From assembly GCA_031263805.1 (NCBI GenBank), contig JAISFB010000006.1, positions 1-5,274 on the forward strand: a stretch of 5,274 nt of DNA, in the 5' to 3' direction. The notes beneath the pieces were generated by a model. It did not search any database and was not told where the DNA came from. It worked only from the letters and a program-made list of their open reading frames with translations. Origin of the DNA: Oscillospiraceae bacterium. GTDB taxonomy: Bacteria > Bacillota > Clostridia > Oscillospirales > Oscillospiraceae. Positions 4,411-5,274 of this stretch are shown piece after piece. The position numbers were made by a program, and so were the translations under genes. How positions within the stretch are numbered: position 1 is the stretch's first letter; every line of letters begins with the position of its first letter.

Positions 4411-5274
4411 TCACTCTATATTTTGCGCCTGTTCACGTAATTTTTCAAGCTCAGCTTTCAGCTCTACTATGGCGCGGGAGGTTTCGGCATCGCCGCTTTT
4501 GGATCCTATCGTGTTCGCCTCGCGGTTCATCTCCTGAATGATGAAGTCGAGCTTGCGCCCGACGGACTCGTCGAGCTCTAACATCCCGCGCGCTTGCGCG
4601 AGATGGCTGCGCAGGCGCACCGTTTCCTCATCCGTGGCGACCTTGTCGGCGAATATCGCGACCTCCGTGAGCAGCCGCGCCTCATCGGGCATTTGGGCGC
4701 CGAGCGCTTCCTCTATCCTCGCGCGGAGCCGTTCCTTATACGCCGAGACCACCTCCGGCGCGCGCCGCTCTATGAATTCCGTGAGCCTTTCGATATCGCC
4801 GAGCTTGGACGCGATATCGTCGCCGAGCCGCGCTCCCTCCCGCGCGCGCATAGCCTCAAACTCCGTCAGCGCGAGCTTTGACGCTTCAAAGACCGCGGCG
4901 GAAGCTTCCTCCGCGCCCGCTTCGTCCCGCGCGGGCGTCAGCACGTCCGGCAGACGCAGCAGATCCGCGAACGTGATATCGGCTAAATAGCCAAATGAGT
5001 CATTCAACTGAATGCCTTTTGTTACGCCGCTTTTTTTAAGCTCCCGTTTGAGCTCCGCTATCGCCGCGACGTACGCTTTTACCGCCTCAATATTCACCCT
5101 CGGGATCGAGGACGCCGATTTTGACGCGTCGATCGTGACGAACATATCCACCTTGCCGCGCGGCACGCGGCCTTGCACGAGCTTTTTCAGGCCGTCCTCC
5201 ATCGCCATATACGCGCGCGGTATTTTCAGGCTGAAATCGAAATACCGGCTGTTGACGCCCTTCATTTCGACGCG
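4411..5274 (-). CDS. yicC: YicC/YloC family endoribonuclease, N-terminus outside window
   Basis: YicC-type proteins (YloC in Bacillus) are reported endoribonucleases acting in RNA decay, including of small RNAs in E. coli. There are 287 visible residues ending at TGA 4411-4413. The visible start [13 protein letters not shown] matches the family's early (V-E)-x-(K/R)-x-(V/L)-N-x-R-(Y/F) motif, normally some 20-25 residues in, so the ATG at 5263-5265 is internal and the gene begins beyond the window. The C-terminal DUF1732 part is intact: EVAIFADK (204-211), [11 protein letters not shown] (217-227), [19 protein letters not shown] (239-257) and the final LREQAQNIE. The middle is rich in Glu, Ala and Arg and looks helical. 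It is the first visible operon gene, 44 bases before remA, so any operon promoter lies outside the window. Confidence 0.95.
   Translation of the reverse strand, partial: RVEMKGVNSRYFDFSLKIPRAYMAMEDGLKKLVQGRVPRGKVDMFVTIDASKSASSIPRVNIEAVKAYVAAIAELKRELKKSGVTKGIQLNDSFGYLADITFADLLRLPDVLTPARDEAGAEEASAAVFEASKLALTEFEAMRAREGARLGDDIASKLGDIERLTEFIERRAPEVVSAYKERLRARIEEALGAQMPDEARLLTEVAIFADKVATDEETVRLRSHLAQARGMLELDESVGRKLDFIIQEMNREANTIGSKSGDAETSRAIVELKAELEKLREQAQNIE

Noticed and set aside
4367..4414. A 16-residue N-terminal extension of RemA from GTG at 4414, overlapping the yicC stop.
   Set aside because: The family starts at M-K-(L/F)-I-N-I-G-F-G and a full AAGGAGG lies 10 bases before the ATG at 4366.
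4538..4990. Plus-strand frames opposite yicC, up to 150 codons.
   Set aside because: Very Ser-rich composition is the antisense image of Ala/Glu/Arg-rich YicC helices.

Overview
The window is a conserved housekeeping operon read entirely from the minus strand, converging at its left end on a plus-strand gene whose last 31 codons are visible. In transcription order (right to left) it holds yicC (5' end cut by the window edge), remA, gmk, rpoZ, priA and def. The order matches the yloC-remA-gmk-rpoZ-(coaBC)-priA-def-(fmt) block of Firmicutes such as Bacillus subtilis. Two members usual in that block are not here: coaBC between rpoZ and priA, and fmt after def.

RemA, the style of the PriA and omega proteins, the S-layer-homology (SLH) end of the convergent gene, strong Shine-Dalgarno sites (AAGGAGG, GGAGG, GGAGGG) and a GC-rich genome (roughly 60% by eye) with GC-rich third codon positions point to a high-GC member of class Clostridia, most likely Oscillospirales. 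A hairpin repeat at about 127-157 resembles dispersed repeats I associate with that group. The placement is inference.

Layout: 1-96 (+) SLH protein C-terminus; 97-277 convergent intergenic region with a repeat hairpin and other inverted repeats; 278-832 (-) def; 840-891 a 13-bp tandem repeat that carries the def ribosome-binding site; 890-3199 (-) priA with a TTG start; 3203-3400 (-) rpoZ, in the same frame as priA with one TGA between them; 3401-3555 an intergenic stretch with four or five successive hairpins; 3556-4116 (-) gmk; 4109-4366 (-) remA, overlapping gmk by 8 bases; 4411-5274 (-) yicC, partial.

The genes link RNA turnover (YicC), a DNA-binding regulator (RemA), guanine nucleotide supply (Gmk), RNA polymerase assembly (omega), replication restart (PriA) and N-terminal protein maturation (Def). 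No new defence, mobile or biosynthetic system is visible. The parts least explained by known annotation are non-coding: the hairpin cluster between gmk and rpoZ, and the 13-bp tandem repeat in front of def. Three reading frames elsewhere in the window need shorter starts than their longest ORF (def, rpoZ, remA), and yicC's first in-window ATG is internal.
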